This document shows positions 18,740 to 28,295 of a stretch of DNA of 64,000 nt, piece by piece. The DNA comes from Colwellia sp. 12G3 (GTDB taxonomy: Bacteria > Pseudomonadota > Gammaproteobacteria > Enterobacterales > Alteromonadaceae): positions 434,001 to 498,000 of the forward strand of contig NZ_PJAQ01000066.1 of assembly GCF_002836775.1 (NCBI RefSeq), written 5' to 3'. A program made the translations under genes and the position numbers. Under the pieces are notes generated by a model. It was given only the letters and a program-made list of their open reading frames with translations. It made no database searches and was not told where the DNA came from. How positions within the stretch are numbered: position 1 is the first letter of the stretch; every line of letters begins with the position of its first letter.

Positions 18740-18835
18740 CTGTCACTATAAGTGTTAATTATGTTAACTCAAATAGCAGTGCTTAAATTTCAAGTGGCTT
18801 GGCTATAAAGGTTAGCTAAAAGAAATAGCGTACTA

Positions 18836-18870
18836 AAAGCTAATGCATATCTGTGCATTAGCTTTTTTTT
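18836..18870 (+). terminator. Terminator after pgi
   Basis: Twelve-base stem AAAGCTAATGCA / TGCATTAGCTTT with a 6-base loop and a run of eight T. Confidence 0.88.
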
Positions 18871-19159
18871 ATCCGCAGATCAAATAATCCATCAAAATAA
18901 TTTTCGAATAGCCTTTTTAAGTCATAATGAATCTTTATTCATTAAACTTGAATTAAAAATCACAGCCCAATGTTTTACGTATTATTTTTAAACAAAAAGT
19001 GATAATTTTTTGACTGTTAACAGTTTTATGACAAAAAAAGTACAAATAATAAAACCTTTAGATTCAATGTCTTTGTTACTTTTTGTAATTATTGCGTACT
19101 TTTTGGTTAATTTATTCTGGTCAAACGTAAAAATAAACGGTATGGTTTATTACGTCTTA

Positions 19160-19173
19160 TGACAGCGTTGTCA
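19160..19173. promoter_or_regulatory. NagR-type operator 1 before the TonB receptor gene
   Basis: TGACAGCGTTGTCA, one base off the consensus palindrome. Its centre is 22 bases from that of the next operator, about two helical turns, so two dimers would bind the same DNA face. Confidence 0.78.
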
Positions 19174-19181
19174 TTAAATAT

Positions 19182-19195
19182 TGACAGCGCTGTCG
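19182..19195. promoter_or_regulatory. NagR-type operator 2 before the TonB receptor gene
   Basis: TGACAGCGCTGTCG, one base off consensus. It includes TTGACA at 19181-19186, which can act as -35; the -10 17 bases on (AATAAA) is poor. It ends 73 bases before the ATG. Confidence 0.82.
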
Positions 19196-19267
19196 TAAAA
19201 CTAAATAAATAATTCTAAGTTTTTATAAAAACATTCTAAAAAACAAAACGTGTGTAAGGGAAAGTCG

Positions 19268-21919
19268 ATGTCAACTAAAACATTTAAGAAAGGCGTATTA
19301 GCAAGTTCGATTGCTATGATTCTAGCTGGTGTATCATCACAAGCTATCGCAGCCGAAGCAGCAGCTTCTGAAATAAAAAAAGACGAAGTTGAAGTAATTC
19401 AAGTAACCGGTATTCGTGGTTCATTAAAAGCATCAATCAATGGCAAGCGCTTCTCAAATGCTACCGTTGATATAGTATCTTCTGAAGATGTTGGTAAATT
19501 CCCTGACGGCGATGTTGGTGAGTCTTTAGCACGTATTCCTGGTGTTAGTGTTTCTCGTCAGTTTGGTCAAGGTTCATCCGTTTCCATCCGTGGTGCTTCT
19601 GCACAATTAACACGTACTTTATTAAACGGCCATTCAGTAGCCTCTACTGGTTGGTATGATCAACAAGCGATTGACCGTAGTTTTAACTACTCTATGCTTC
19701 CTTCTGAAATGGTTGGTGGTTTAGAAGTTTATAAATCATCACAAGCTGATTTAGTGGAAGGTGGTATTGGTGGTACGGTTATCGTTAAAACTCGTCGCCC
19801 ATTAGACCTAGAAGCAAACACAGTGTTTGCAAGTGTTAAAGGTACTTACGGAACGGTTAATGAAGAAGTTAGCCCAGAAGTTTCAGGTTTATACAGCTGG
19901 AAAAATGATGATGAATCATTTGGTGTTTTAGTTTCAGGTGCTGTTTCAGAAACAACTTACCAACGTAATGGCGTAGAAACTTCAAGAAACTGGAGTGGTG
20001 GTATGGCTCCAACGACATTCCAACAAGAACGTGAGCGTACTGCCTTGAATCTTGATATGCAATATCGTCCAACTGATGCGCTAGAATTTGGTTTAAGTTT
20101 GATGTCGTTAGACTTAACCGCTGATAATGCAAATAGCCAACTAATTATGTTCCCAGGTGAAGGTTCATGTACTCAAACCAACCCTGCTAATGGTAACTGT
20201 GTTGTAAGAACTAAAACTAACAATGATTTAGGTTACGGTCCTGAAGGTTTCCAGTCAGGTTACTTTCAAACTTGGGCTCGTGAAGCTGCAATGGATTCAA
20301 AAACGGTTGATTTTGATTGGACTTATGAAGCCGCTTCATTCACCTTCTCAGGTCGTGTAGGTAATACACAGTCAGATGGTGGTGCACGTACAGCACTTGT
20401 TGGTGAATATGCTCGTAATTCTGATGATACTTTCGGTACATGGGATATGACAGGTGATCAAGCTACATTTGATGTTAACAACAAAAACATCCCTCTATCG
20501 GTTTTGCCTGATACTTTAGGTATTCAAACTTGGGCTATGGGACATAATCCAAACTCAGATGAAGAAACTTATGTGAATTTAGATTTTGAAATCCCAGTAG
20601 AATTAGGTGTTATTTCTAACATCAAAACTGGTTTACGTTACGCACAACATGATGTAAAAGCTGAAGGCTATAAAGGTTTAACAGCAGACGGCTTTGAAAC
20701 TATTAAAAGACCGGCTAGTGAATATTTCCCTACTATGATTTCTTCAGGTGCTGGCTTTACTCTTCCTGCTGGAAATGGAGCATTAATTCTTGCTGATTCG
20801 GCAGCTGCATCTACTACTATGCTATACAAAAAAGATGCTTTTGTTAGTGTTAATGAAGAGAATATTGCGTTATACGCAATGGCTGATTTTGATACTGACG
20901 GTATCCGCGGTAACATAGGTTTACGCTATGTATCTACTGATGCATCATCAGATTATTACACTCCTAACTCTGATGGAACTTACGCAGACACTATTTCTAC
21001 TGATTCTGGTAGCTACAGCGAAATTTTGCCTAGTTTAAACGTAGCGATGGATTTAAGCGATGATGTTATTTTACGTACCTCTGCTGCACAAGTAATCTCT
21101 CGCCCTAACTACCAAGATATGTTTGCTAACAAATCATTAGCTAATGCAGAGAGTACTCAACCAGGTACTATGGTAGCTACTACAGGTAACGTAGCCCTTA
21201 ACCCGTTTAAAGCTTTCCAAGCTGATATTGGTGTTGAATGGTACTTTAGCAACGATGGCATGGCCAGTATTGCTTATTTTGTTAAAGATGTAAGTTCATT
21301 TGTCGCTCATGCAGATTTAGAGAAGCAACAAATTGGTATTGATATCCCTCATTATGTTGACACTCCTAGTGATAGCCCTTGTGGTGAAGCACAACCAGAT
21401 TGTTGGGCTACAAGCCAGTCTGTTAATAAAAGCGGCGGTTCTATCAACGGTGTAGAAATACAAGTTCAAGATGCGTTTGATAACGGTTTCGGTTATACCT
21501 TAAACTATACTTATGCTGATGCAGAATCTCCTGGTGAAAACTACTCAGATGGTAATGCTGTTTTCTCTGATTCATCAGAGCACACTGTAAACGCTGTTGG
21601 TTTCTACGAAAATGATAACTTCTCAGCGCGTTTAGCATATAACTGGCGTTCAGAGTACATGTTACGTGAAGCACCAAAATGGTACTATAACCGTCAACAT
21701 GAAGCATACGGTACATTAGACTTCAGTACTTCTTGGTCTGCTACTGACTACTTAGATGTTACTTTTGAAGTTGCTAACATCTTAGAAGAAGATAGCTTAC
21801 AAACTGGCGCTTACAAAGCGGGTGAAGGTCCTGGTGCTGGTGATTTAGAGTTAGATTTCCCTTCATGGTCTTTTGAGGGCGAAGCGACGTTTAAATTAGG
21901 TGTTGCTGTTCGTTTCTAA
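19268..21919 (+). CDS. TonB-dependent outer-membrane receptor, probably for chito-oligosaccharides
   Basis: Outer-membrane active transporter of 883 residues from the ATG at 19268, which has AAGGGAAAG before it; the upstream GTG at 19250 is less likely. Signal peptide to about AIAAEA, then a plug domain (VTGIRGSLKASING, FPDGDVGESLARIPGVSV, SVSIRGASAQLTRTLLNG, GGIGGTVIVKTRRP), then a beta-barrel ending in the typical terminal Phe (KLGVAVRF). It belongs to the large Xanthomonas/Caulobacter-type receptor group linked to carbohydrate uptake. Substrate inferred from the NagR-type operators and neighbours. Confidence 0.88.
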   Translation: MSTKTFKKGVLASSIAMILAGVSSQAIAAEAAASEIKKDEVEVIQVTGIRGSLKASINGKRFSNATVDIVSSEDVGKFPDGDVGESLARIPGVSVSRQFGQGSSVSIRGASAQLTRTLLNGHSVASTGWYDQQAIDRSFNYSMLPSEMVGGLEVYKSSQADLVEGGIGGTVIVKTRRPLDLEANTVFASVKGTYGTVNEEVSPEVSGLYSWKNDDESFGVLVSGAVSETTYQRNGVETSRNWSGGMAPTTFQQERERTALNLDMQYRPTDALEFGLSLMSLDLTADNANSQLIMFPGEGSCTQTNPANGNCVVRTKTNNDLGYGPEGFQSGYFQTWAREAAMDSKTVDFDWTYEAASFTFSGRVGNTQSDGGARTALVGEYARNSDDTFGTWDMTGDQATFDVNNKNIPLSVLPDTLGIQTWAMGHNPNSDEETYVNLDFEIPVELGVISNIKTGLRYAQHDVKAEGYKGLTADGFETIKRPASEYFPTMISSGAGFTLPAGNGALILADSAAASTTMLYKKDAFVSVNEENIALYAMADFDTDGIRGNIGLRYVSTDASSDYYTPNSDGTYADTISTDSGSYSEILPSLNVAMDLSDDVILRTSAAQVISRPNYQDMFANKSLANAESTQPGTMVATTGNVALNPFKAFQADIGVEWYFSNDGMASIAYFVKDVSSFVAHADLEKQQIGIDIPHYVDTPSDSPCGEAQPDCWATSQSVNKSGGSINGVEIQVQDAFDNGFGYTLNYTYADAESPGENYSDGNAVFSDSSEHTVNAVGFYENDNFSARLAYNWRSEYMLREAPKWYYNRQHEAYGTLDFSTSWSATDYLDVTFEVANILEEDSLQTGAYKAGEGPGAGDLELDFPSWSFEGEATFKLGVAVRF

Positions 21920-21947
21920 AATATAATAAAACTTTCGTTTTATTATA

Positions 21948-21973
21948 AAAGCCCAGCACTTGCTGGGCTTTTT
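21948..21973 (+). terminator. Terminator after the TonB receptor gene
   Basis: Stem AAAGCCCAGCA / TGCTGGGCTTT with a 2-base loop and following T run. A second AT-only hairpin (ATAATAAAACTTTCGTTTTA) lies just before it. It sits between the receptor and the halogenase gene, so the latter may depend on read-through or its own promoter. Confidence 0.88.
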
Positions 21974-22031
21974 ACGTATTATTACTTATACAAATATTCA
22001 GCTATATTTTTAAAAAAATCATTGAGGTTTT

Positions 22032-23555
22032 ATGACTATTAAAAGAATTGCTATTGTAGGCGGTGGCACAGCTGGCTGGTTAACAGCAAATCATCTTGGT
22101 AAAACGTTGTGTAAAAAATCAGAACTATCCATTACCTTAATCGAATCTCCGGATATTGCTCCGATAGGGGTTGGTGAAGGCACAGTACCCGATATAAAGA
22201 AAACCTTAGCAAGTTTTGGCATTAGTGAAACAGATTTTATCCGCCAATGTGACGTTACTTTTAAACAATCCATTAAATTTGTTAATTGGCTTGATCAAGA
22301 TAAGCACGGCAAAGATAACTTCTTCCATCACTTGTTCGATGTACCTAGTCGTGAGGATAGCGAAAGTCTTACCGCACATTGGTTAACTCAAAATGATGGT
22401 GTGCCTTTTGCGGAGCGAGTCTCTTCTCAATATAAAGTGTGCGAACAAGGAAAAGCCCCTAAAAAAATTACTACTCCAGAATATCAAGGAGACCTTGCTT
22501 ATGCGTACCACCTAAACGCAGCAAAATTTTCTGGCTTACTTGCCGATAATGCGAAAGCTAAATATGGTGTTAAACACCTGCTAACGCATATAAGTGACGT
22601 TAGCCTTGCTGATGATGGTTCAATTCGTTCGCTAGTTACTAGGGAGGGTGAAGAATTAGCTTTCGATTTTTATATTGATTGTTCTGGTTTTGAATCTTTA
22701 CTTATTTCTAAGGCCATGAAAGTGCCCTTTGTTGATGTATCTGATCAGTTGTTAGTTAATACTGCTCTGGTCGTGCAAGTGCCAACTGAAAAAGACTCAG
22801 CTATCCCACCTTATACTATTGCAACTGCACATCAAGCTGGCTGGATTTGGGATATAGCCTTGCCTACTAGGCGTGGTGTTGGTTTTGTCTATTCAAATAA
22901 GCATATGAGTGATGAGGAAGCACATACTAAGCTAGATAAATATTTAGGGGGAAGTAACCCTGAACTCACATATAAAAAATTACCAATGAAAATTGGTTAT
23001 CGTGAAAAATTTTGGCACAAAAACTGTGTTGCCCTAGGGTTAGCTCAAGGTTTTTTAGAGCCTCTAGAGGCGACATCTATATTGCTCACTGATTTTTCCG
23101 CAAATTTTCTTGCCGAACGCTTTCCTAGTGAAAAAGGTGAGCTCTTAACTCTAGAGAAGCGCTTTAATCATGCGATGGGACACGCATGGAAGAGAGTGGT
23201 TGATTTTATTAAGCTACATTACTGTTTATCTGACAGACATGATTCATTGTTTTGGAGCGATAATAGAGACCCTAATACAATGTCTGAAGAGTTAAAGAAT
23301 AAGTTAGCTATGTGGGAAAAATTTATTCCCATTAGTGATGATTTCTTTAGCCAATTTGAAGTGTTTTACTTGGAAAATTTTCTTTTTGTCTTATATGGGA
23401 TGAAATATAAAACACAATTGAAAAATATTGAGGTAACAAACGCTGAGGAACGAATTTCAGCACTGAAAGAGATTACAGATAACTTGATGAATAACTTACC
23501 GGAACATAGAGTATTATTAGAGAAAATAAATAAATTTGGCTTGCAGCAATTCTAA
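22032..23555 (+). CDS. Flavin-dependent halogenase (tryptophan halogenase family)
   Basis: A 507-residue flavoprotein of the PrnA-type halogenase family. FAD-binding GGGTAGW is at residues 10-16. The WxWxI motif (WIWDI, 271-275) that separates halogenases from monooxygenases is intact. The lysine equivalent to catalytic Lys79 of PrnA is Lys78 (TFKQ), and the FLEPLE segment around 341-346 holds the matching glutamate. It should need reduced FAD, halide and oxygen; the substrate is unknown. Relatives often sit beside TonB receptors and sapC genes in carbohydrate loci, as here, rather than in antibiotic clusters. Confidence 0.85.
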   Translation: MTIKRIAIVGGGTAGWLTANHLGKTLCKKSELSITLIESPDIAPIGVGEGTVPDIKKTLASFGISETDFIRQCDVTFKQSIKFVNWLDQDKHGKDNFFHHLFDVPSREDSESLTAHWLTQNDGVPFAERVSSQYKVCEQGKAPKKITTPEYQGDLAYAYHLNAAKFSGLLADNAKAKYGVKHLLTHISDVSLADDGSIRSLVTREGEELAFDFYIDCSGFESLLISKAMKVPFVDVSDQLLVNTALVVQVPTEKDSAIPPYTIATAHQAGWIWDIALPTRRGVGFVYSNKHMSDEEAHTKLDKYLGGSNPELTYKKLPMKIGYREKFWHKNCVALGLAQGFLEPLEATSILLTDFSANFLAERFPSEKGELLTLEKRFNHAMGHAWKRVVDFIKLHYCLSDRHDSLFWSDNRDPNTMSEELKNKLAMWEKFIPISDDFFSQFEVFYLENFLFVLYGMKYKTQLKNIEVTNAEERISALKEITDNLMNNLPEHRVLLEKINKFGLQQF

Positions 23556-23605
23556 ATAAATTAGCTGTATAATATTTGTTATACAGCCGTTTATTTCATA
23601 AAGTT

Positions 23606-24322
23606 TTAGGTGTTTTTAGTTAGATTAATATGCATTTTAGCGAGTCTGGCTATTTGATGCATAGATGATAAATGTGCATAGATGATAGGCAGTAAGCCTT
23701 TACTTCGTAATTCATTAAATTCTTCATCAGATAAATTTTCTAGTTTCTTTTCATCAATAACATAAAGCCCATTAAGGGCTAACTTTTCCTTACCACCTAA
23801 ATTAAGATTAAGGGATTTCAACGTTAGTAATTTTTTATTGGCAAAATATTGCATGATATTATTGGTTTGCTCATGCCATTCTGCAACATTAAGTAGATGT
23901 TCAGTTCTTCTTTTTAGGTAATCAGTTTGCTCACCTTTTTCATCAAACAATGCCTGTCCCTGATCTTCACTTACCGTTGTACTGTCACTATCAACGCAAA
24001 CAAAACAATTATCGTCATCTTCTTTTTGTCTAATAAGAGAAAAGGGATAATTAAAAAAACTACTCGGCATCACTTCCGCTGACCAGTTTGGTGTTTGACA
24101 ATATACGTTAATGTTAGGTTTTATTCCCATCATTGCTACGGCAGTAAACTGCCCCGTTTCCGTGTTTTTTACAAAAACAATAGGGAACTCAGAAGCCAAA
24201 GGAATAAAGTCTTGCACTACTACAGGGATCAAATGTTGTTCTTTGAAGCGGGTAAAGTCTTTACTATCTTCTACTTTAAGCGTGGCATGCTGTTGGTGAT
24301 TCAATGGGACAATATTTGTCAT
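23606..24322 (-). CDS. SapC family protein
   Basis: A 238-residue protein that fits the SapC family (IVPLNHQQHATLKV at the start, FPIVFVKNTETGQFTAVAMMG, then SSFFNYPFSLIRQ). SapC was first named in a Campylobacter S-layer locus, but no biochemical role is established. In marine and xanthomonad bacteria such genes accompany TonB receptors and halogenase-like genes. It lies 76 bases downstream of the DUF6445-like gene on the same strand and is probably cotranscribed under the operator at 25210. No signal peptide is seen. Confidence 0.8.
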   Translation of the reverse strand: MTNIVPLNHQQHATLKVEDSKDFTRFKEQHLIPVVVQDFIPLASEFPIVFVKNTETGQFTAVAMMGIKPNINVYCQTPNWSAEVMPSSFFNYPFSLIRQKEDDDNCFVCVDSDSTTVSEDQGQALFDEKGEQTDYLKRRTEHLLNVAEWHEQTNNIMQYFANKKLLTLKSLNLNLGGKEKLALNGLYVIDEKKLENLSDEEFNELRSKGLLPIIYAHLSSMHQIARLAKMHINLTKNT

Positions 24323-24398
24323 TATATAAAGACTCCGATGTTAATATTATAATAATTACTTAGGTGATGGTGTACGATGACCATTGCTTATTCTAGTT

Positions 24399-25118
24399 TT
24401 ATTGTTTCGATACAATACTTGCAAATGAGGTGATAGAGAACCGTCCATTATTGGTGTCACCACTATAACTTTCTTTAGAGGTTAAATTAGCACCATGTAA
24501 AAGATTACCTTGGTAGATGACAAGGCGATTCAATTTTGCATCAATTTTTAAAACTTGCTCAAATAAGCTGGTAGAATTTGTTATATAACCGTTATGTTCT
24601 GCTGATTTTGAGATAACTTCGTTAAGCATATCGTCAAGGATATTTTCGTCTTGTTCTTTAAGCTGTATTATATCTTTTGGAATATAACGATAGATACTCG
24701 TTCCCCCAAGTTCCTCCCCTGAAAGGTAATGTACAAATGCATACTCACTATTTTTACAGCTATCTACATGAGGCATTTTTTGTTCAGTAAGTAACTGGGA
24801 GGGAGGGCAGGTTACTAAGGATATTAGGCTTTTATGTACGATAGTCGAGCATCCTTCACACTCTACTAGTTTTGGTATAATACTGTCTTGAAAAAAAGCT
24901 TGTAGCAGTCGTATATAAGGTTCAGGCATGTTGTCACGGACACCTGGGTAATATGAATTATCTGCGTGCATGGGATTATAATAGGCAATGTTTTTTGCAA
25001 AATTCATCACACTATCGGTATTTAAAAGAAAGTCATCAATAATATAAGCATGTAAATTCGTGTTAGGAATTAGGACTTCTTGTATTGTTAATTTAGGGTT
25101 TAACGTTAAGTTTTTCAT
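24399..25118 (-). CDS. DUF6445-like protein, possible 2-oxoglutarate/Fe(II) oxygenase
   Basis: A 239-residue soluble protein resembling DUF6445. It carries an ordered HxD...H...R pattern like Fe(II)/2-oxoglutarate dioxygenases: HVD in MPHVDSCKNSEYAFVHYLSG (about residues 119-121), a distal His in YQGNLLHGANL near 214 and Arg in NNGRFSITSF near 229. The fold assignment is inference from these motifs. First gene of a probable two-gene operon with the SapC gene. A NagR-type operator 92 bases before the start overlaps its best promoter. Confidence 0.65.
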   Translation of the reverse strand: MKNLTLNPKLTIQEVLIPNTNLHAYIIDDFLLNTDSVMNFAKNIAYYNPMHADNSYYPGVRDNMPEPYIRLLQAFFQDSIIPKLVECEGCSTIVHKSLISLVTCPPSQLLTEQKMPHVDSCKNSEYAFVHYLSGEELGGTSIYRYIPKDIIQLKEQDENILDDMLNEVISKSAEHNGYITNSTSLFEQVLKIDAKLNRLVIYQGNLLHGANLTSKESYSGDTNNGRFSITSFASIVSKQ

Positions 25119-25209
25119 TTTCCTACTTATTTATATGCTGTTTTAGTAAATGTTGTCATGCTTTCTTTAGCGGTAATATCATAACCTTTTAAATCAATAT
25201 ACTTACATT

Positions 25210-25223
25210 TGACAGCGCTGTCA
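25210..25223. promoter_or_regulatory. NagR-type operator before the DUF6445-sapC pair
   Basis: Perfect TGACAGCGCTGTCA. Read on the minus strand, TTGACA is followed after exactly 17 bases by TATATT, the best promoter match of the set. Confidence 0.87.
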
Positions 25224-25443
25224 AAGGGCGTTGTAGTGACTAGTTATAGCTGATATAACGGCTGAAAGATAAGTAGCATTGATTATTTTAAGAAATAAAA
25301 GCTTTAATTTTTAGTTAGGGAATAAGAAAAATTTCAGTATATTTGTTATAAATTATCGACTAACAATTTATTAAAAGGTATTGAGAAAGCTTTTAATTGT
25401 GTTTCATCTTGTTATCAAAGTGAGGTTTTGTGTATTTAACTTT

Positions 25444-25457
25444 TGACAGCGCTGTCA
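25444..25457. promoter_or_regulatory. NagR-type operator before hex
   Basis: Perfect TGACAGCGCTGTCA. On the plus strand TTGACA is followed after 17 bases by GATAGT. It ends 81 bases before the hex start and is the second operator in this divergent 419-base region. Confidence 0.87.
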
Positions 25458-25537
25458 AAAATAGGGATAGTTAAGATAACAATAACATCTAAAGCAGAGC
25501 AGTCTTTATCATTTAAAGCTGTATAAGGTCCTTTAAC

Positions 25538-28192
25538 ATGTACATGAACAAGATGAATAAAAAAATGTTGGCGCTTACTATTGCCGCTAGCTTATCTTTA
25601 CTTGGTTGTGAAAAAGCCCCTAAACCAGCCGTTGATACTGGCGAGAGAATTAACCTACAAGCAATATATTCAGTTACGCAAAGTGACATAAATAAAATTG
25701 CTGAAAATTTAGCGGTTAACTATCGCGTCGTTACTAATATCCCTACTGATAAGTGCGACAGTAAAGTTGCTGATGGTGCCTGTTTTGAAGTGGAGTTAAC
25801 CTTTACCGCTAAACAAGCTATTGCAGCGAAAGACTGGACTATTCACTTTAGCCAAATCGCGCCTATTCAATCTTTTGAAAGTGATGATTTTAGCGTCAAA
25901 CACCTTAATGGCGATTTACATCTAATCAGCTTAAAGGATACTTTTTCTGGTTTCGCTCCAGGAGAACAAAAAACGTTAAACTTCCGCGCTATGTTTTGGT
26001 CATTAGCTGAATCGGATGTAATGCCTAACTATATTGTTAGTGCTCCTGGTCTAGAAGCACGGGTAATTGAAAGTACCAAACCTTTTATCGATAAAGAGTC
26101 GGGTTTAGAAGTTGTACCACACGTTGAAGCGTTTACTGATACCAATACCCAGTTTAAACGGTCAGCATCAGATAACACACAATGGCTTACCAGTGAAAAA
26201 CTCTATCAACGAAATTCAAGGCTTGTTGAAGATAAGTTAGCGGTTATCCAAGCCATTATTCCCACACCTAAATCGGTTAGCATTGATGCAAACAGCGGCT
26301 TTGCTGATATTAGCCAAGGTATTGCGGTTTCATTAGGTAATGTTAAGCACGAAGAGGTAGAGGCTGCTATTTCACGTTTAGGTAAATTAGGCGTAAAACA
26401 AAGCTCTGCAGGGCTACCCCTGCGTTTAAGTATTGTTAGTAATAACGATAAAGTTATCGGCAGTTATGGTTTAACGGTAACAGACAAAGAAATCTCCATC
26501 GTAGGCGTTGACGCTAATGGCGTATTCAATGGCTTGCAATCATTAGCGAGCTTAGTGACTGTTGGTGAATCGCGACTACCTATGTTAGCGGTTGATGATG
26601 AACCACATTTCGCTTTTCGAGGTATGTTAGTTGATGTTGCTCGTAATTTTCATTCGAAAGAATTTATTTTAAAACTGCTTGATCAAATGGCGGCATACAA
26701 ATTAAATAAATTACATTTACATCTGGGAGATGATGAAGGCTGGCGCTTAGAAATTCCAAGTTTACCTGAACTAACCGATATTGGCGCAAAGCGCTGTTTT
26801 GATGTGATAGAAGAAAATTGTTTAATCTCTCAATTAGGCGCAGGTATTGATGATAACTCATCGGTCAGTGGTTATTACAGCGTAAGTGATTACCAAGAAA
26901 TATTGCAAGCCGCCACGGCTCGACATATTCAAGTGATCCCATCACTTGATATGCCAGGTCATTCACGTGCATCAATAAAAGCGATGACGGCACGTTATAA
27001 AAAATTTATGGCCTTAGAAGATGAAGCAAAAGCTAAACAATTCTTGCTAGAAGATTTTGAAGATAACACTACCTATTCATCAGTGCAGTTTTATGGTGAT
27101 AACACCATCAATGCTTGCTTAGAATCGTCTTATGACTTCGTTGTTGAAGTGATGACACAAGTAAAAAAAATTCATGCTGATGCAGGTCAACCGCTCACAC
27201 GCTATCATATTGGTGCCGATGAAACGGCAGGTGCTTGGTTAGAATCTCCAGCTTGTAAGGCTTTTGTTGCCGATAATGACAAAGGCGTGACACAAATGAG
27301 TGAGCTTGGTGCTTATTTCATCGAACGTGTTGCTGGCATCTTATCGGACCTTGATATTGAAACAGCAGGTTGGAGTGATGGTATGGAGCATACTCGCGTC
27401 GATAATATGCCTGCTATTGTTCAAGCCAATGCTTGGGACGCTTTATTTTGGGGTGGTCACGATAAAGTTCATCAGCTAGCCAATCGAGATTGGCAGGTTG
27501 TTATTTCTAGTCCAGATGTATTGTATTTTGATTTTCCACATGAAGCAGATCCAAAAGAGCATGGTTATTACTGGGCATCACGCCATACCAATACTGAAAA
27601 AGTATTCCAGTTTATGCCAGATAATTTACCGGTTCATGCTGAGTTTTGGTTAGATAGACAAGATAATGCTTATGTAGCTGATGACACCAAAACGCCATTA
27701 GCAGCGGGTCAAAAGTTCTTAGGTATTCAGGGGCAGTTATGGAGTGAAAATGTTCGTACTGATGACATGGTAGAGCATAAAGTATTCCCTCGCTTGTTAG
27801 CACTTGCAGAACGTGCTTGGCATCAAGCTGATTGGGCAGTACCTTATAATTATCAGGGTGCTAAGTATTCATCGCAGAGCAATACTTTTACGGCTGACTT
27901 AAAGGCGATGCGTGATAGTCAGTGGTATTCGTTTGCCAGCACCTTGGGTCATAAAGAGTTTGCTAAACTTGAGTTAGCACAAATTGATTATCGTTTGCCG
28001 ACCGTTGGTGCCATTATCCAAGCGGGTAAATTACACGCCAATATAGCCTTCCCCGGCCTAACCATAGAGTATCAAGTAAATGGCGGGAACTGGCTTACTT
28101 ATCATGATCCTATTGCAGTGTCAGGCGAAGTGAATCTGAGAAGTCGAAGTACTAACGGCTTGAGAGCAAGTCGTATTACCCAAGTAAAATAA
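25538..28192 (+). CDS. hex: Beta-N-acetylhexosaminidase, GH20 lipoprotein
   Basis: Glycoside hydrolase that releases terminal GlcNAc from chito-oligosaccharides, 884 residues. The signal ends in SLSLLGC, a lipobox, so it is anchored in the envelope. Order of domains: chitobiase-type carbohydrate-binding domain (about 30-190), GH20 N-terminal domain (about 240-350), catalytic barrel with RGMLVDVARNFH, HLGDDEGWRLEI and the catalytic Asp561-Glu562 in HIGADETAGAW, then a C-terminal immunoglobulin-like domain. Starts at residues 1, 3 or 6 are all possible. First gene of hex-nagK-nagA-nagP. A stem (GACTGATA/TATCAGTC) follows the stop. Confidence 0.93.
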   Translation: MYMNKMNKKMLALTIAASLSLLGCEKAPKPAVDTGERINLQAIYSVTQSDINKIAENLAVNYRVVTNIPTDKCDSKVADGACFEVELTFTAKQAIAAKDWTIHFSQIAPIQSFESDDFSVKHLNGDLHLISLKDTFSGFAPGEQKTLNFRAMFWSLAESDVMPNYIVSAPGLEARVIESTKPFIDKESGLEVVPHVEAFTDTNTQFKRSASDNTQWLTSEKLYQRNSRLVEDKLAVIQAIIPTPKSVSIDANSGFADISQGIAVSLGNVKHEEVEAAISRLGKLGVKQSSAGLPLRLSIVSNNDKVIGSYGLTVTDKEISIVGVDANGVFNGLQSLASLVTVGESRLPMLAVDDEPHFAFRGMLVDVARNFHSKEFILKLLDQMAAYKLNKLHLHLGDDEGWRLEIPSLPELTDIGAKRCFDVIEENCLISQLGAGIDDNSSVSGYYSVSDYQEILQAATARHIQVIPSLDMPGHSRASIKAMTARYKKFMALEDEAKAKQFLLEDFEDNTTYSSVQFYGDNTINACLESSYDFVVEVMTQVKKIHADAGQPLTRYHIGADETAGAWLESPACKAFVADNDKGVTQMSELGAYFIERVAGILSDLDIETAGWSDGMEHTRVDNMPAIVQANAWDALFWGGHDKVHQLANRDWQVVISSPDVLYFDFPHEADPKEHGYYWASRHTNTEKVFQFMPDNLPVHAEFWLDRQDNAYVADDTKTPLAAGQKFLGIQGQLWSENVRTDDMVEHKVFPRLLALAERAWHQADWAVPYNYQGAKYSSQSNTFTADLKAMRDSQWYSFASTLGHKEFAKLELAQIDYRLPTVGAIIQAGKLHANIAFPGLTIEYQVNGGNWLTYHDPIAVSGEVNLRSRSTNGLRASRITQVK

Positions 28193-28295
28193 TAACTAAA
28201 AAATAACTGACTGATATTTTTCAATATTATCAGTCGGTTAAGTTACATCTAGTAACACTTTGAAATAAAGCTGTAATTTTATCCTAAAAAAGAAA

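Larger units (their letters stand above)
18871..19267 (+). other. Long promoter region of the TonB receptor gene
   Basis: About 400 AT-rich bases without a gene. It holds a perfect palindrome ACTGTTAACAGT at 19013-19024, of unknown use, and the two tandem NagR-type operators listed separately. Confidence 0.6.

Noticed and set aside
22032..23555. Reading the halogenase as part of an antibiotic biosynthesis cluster
   Set aside because: No other secondary-metabolite genes are nearby; the neighbours are sugar uptake and catabolism genes.
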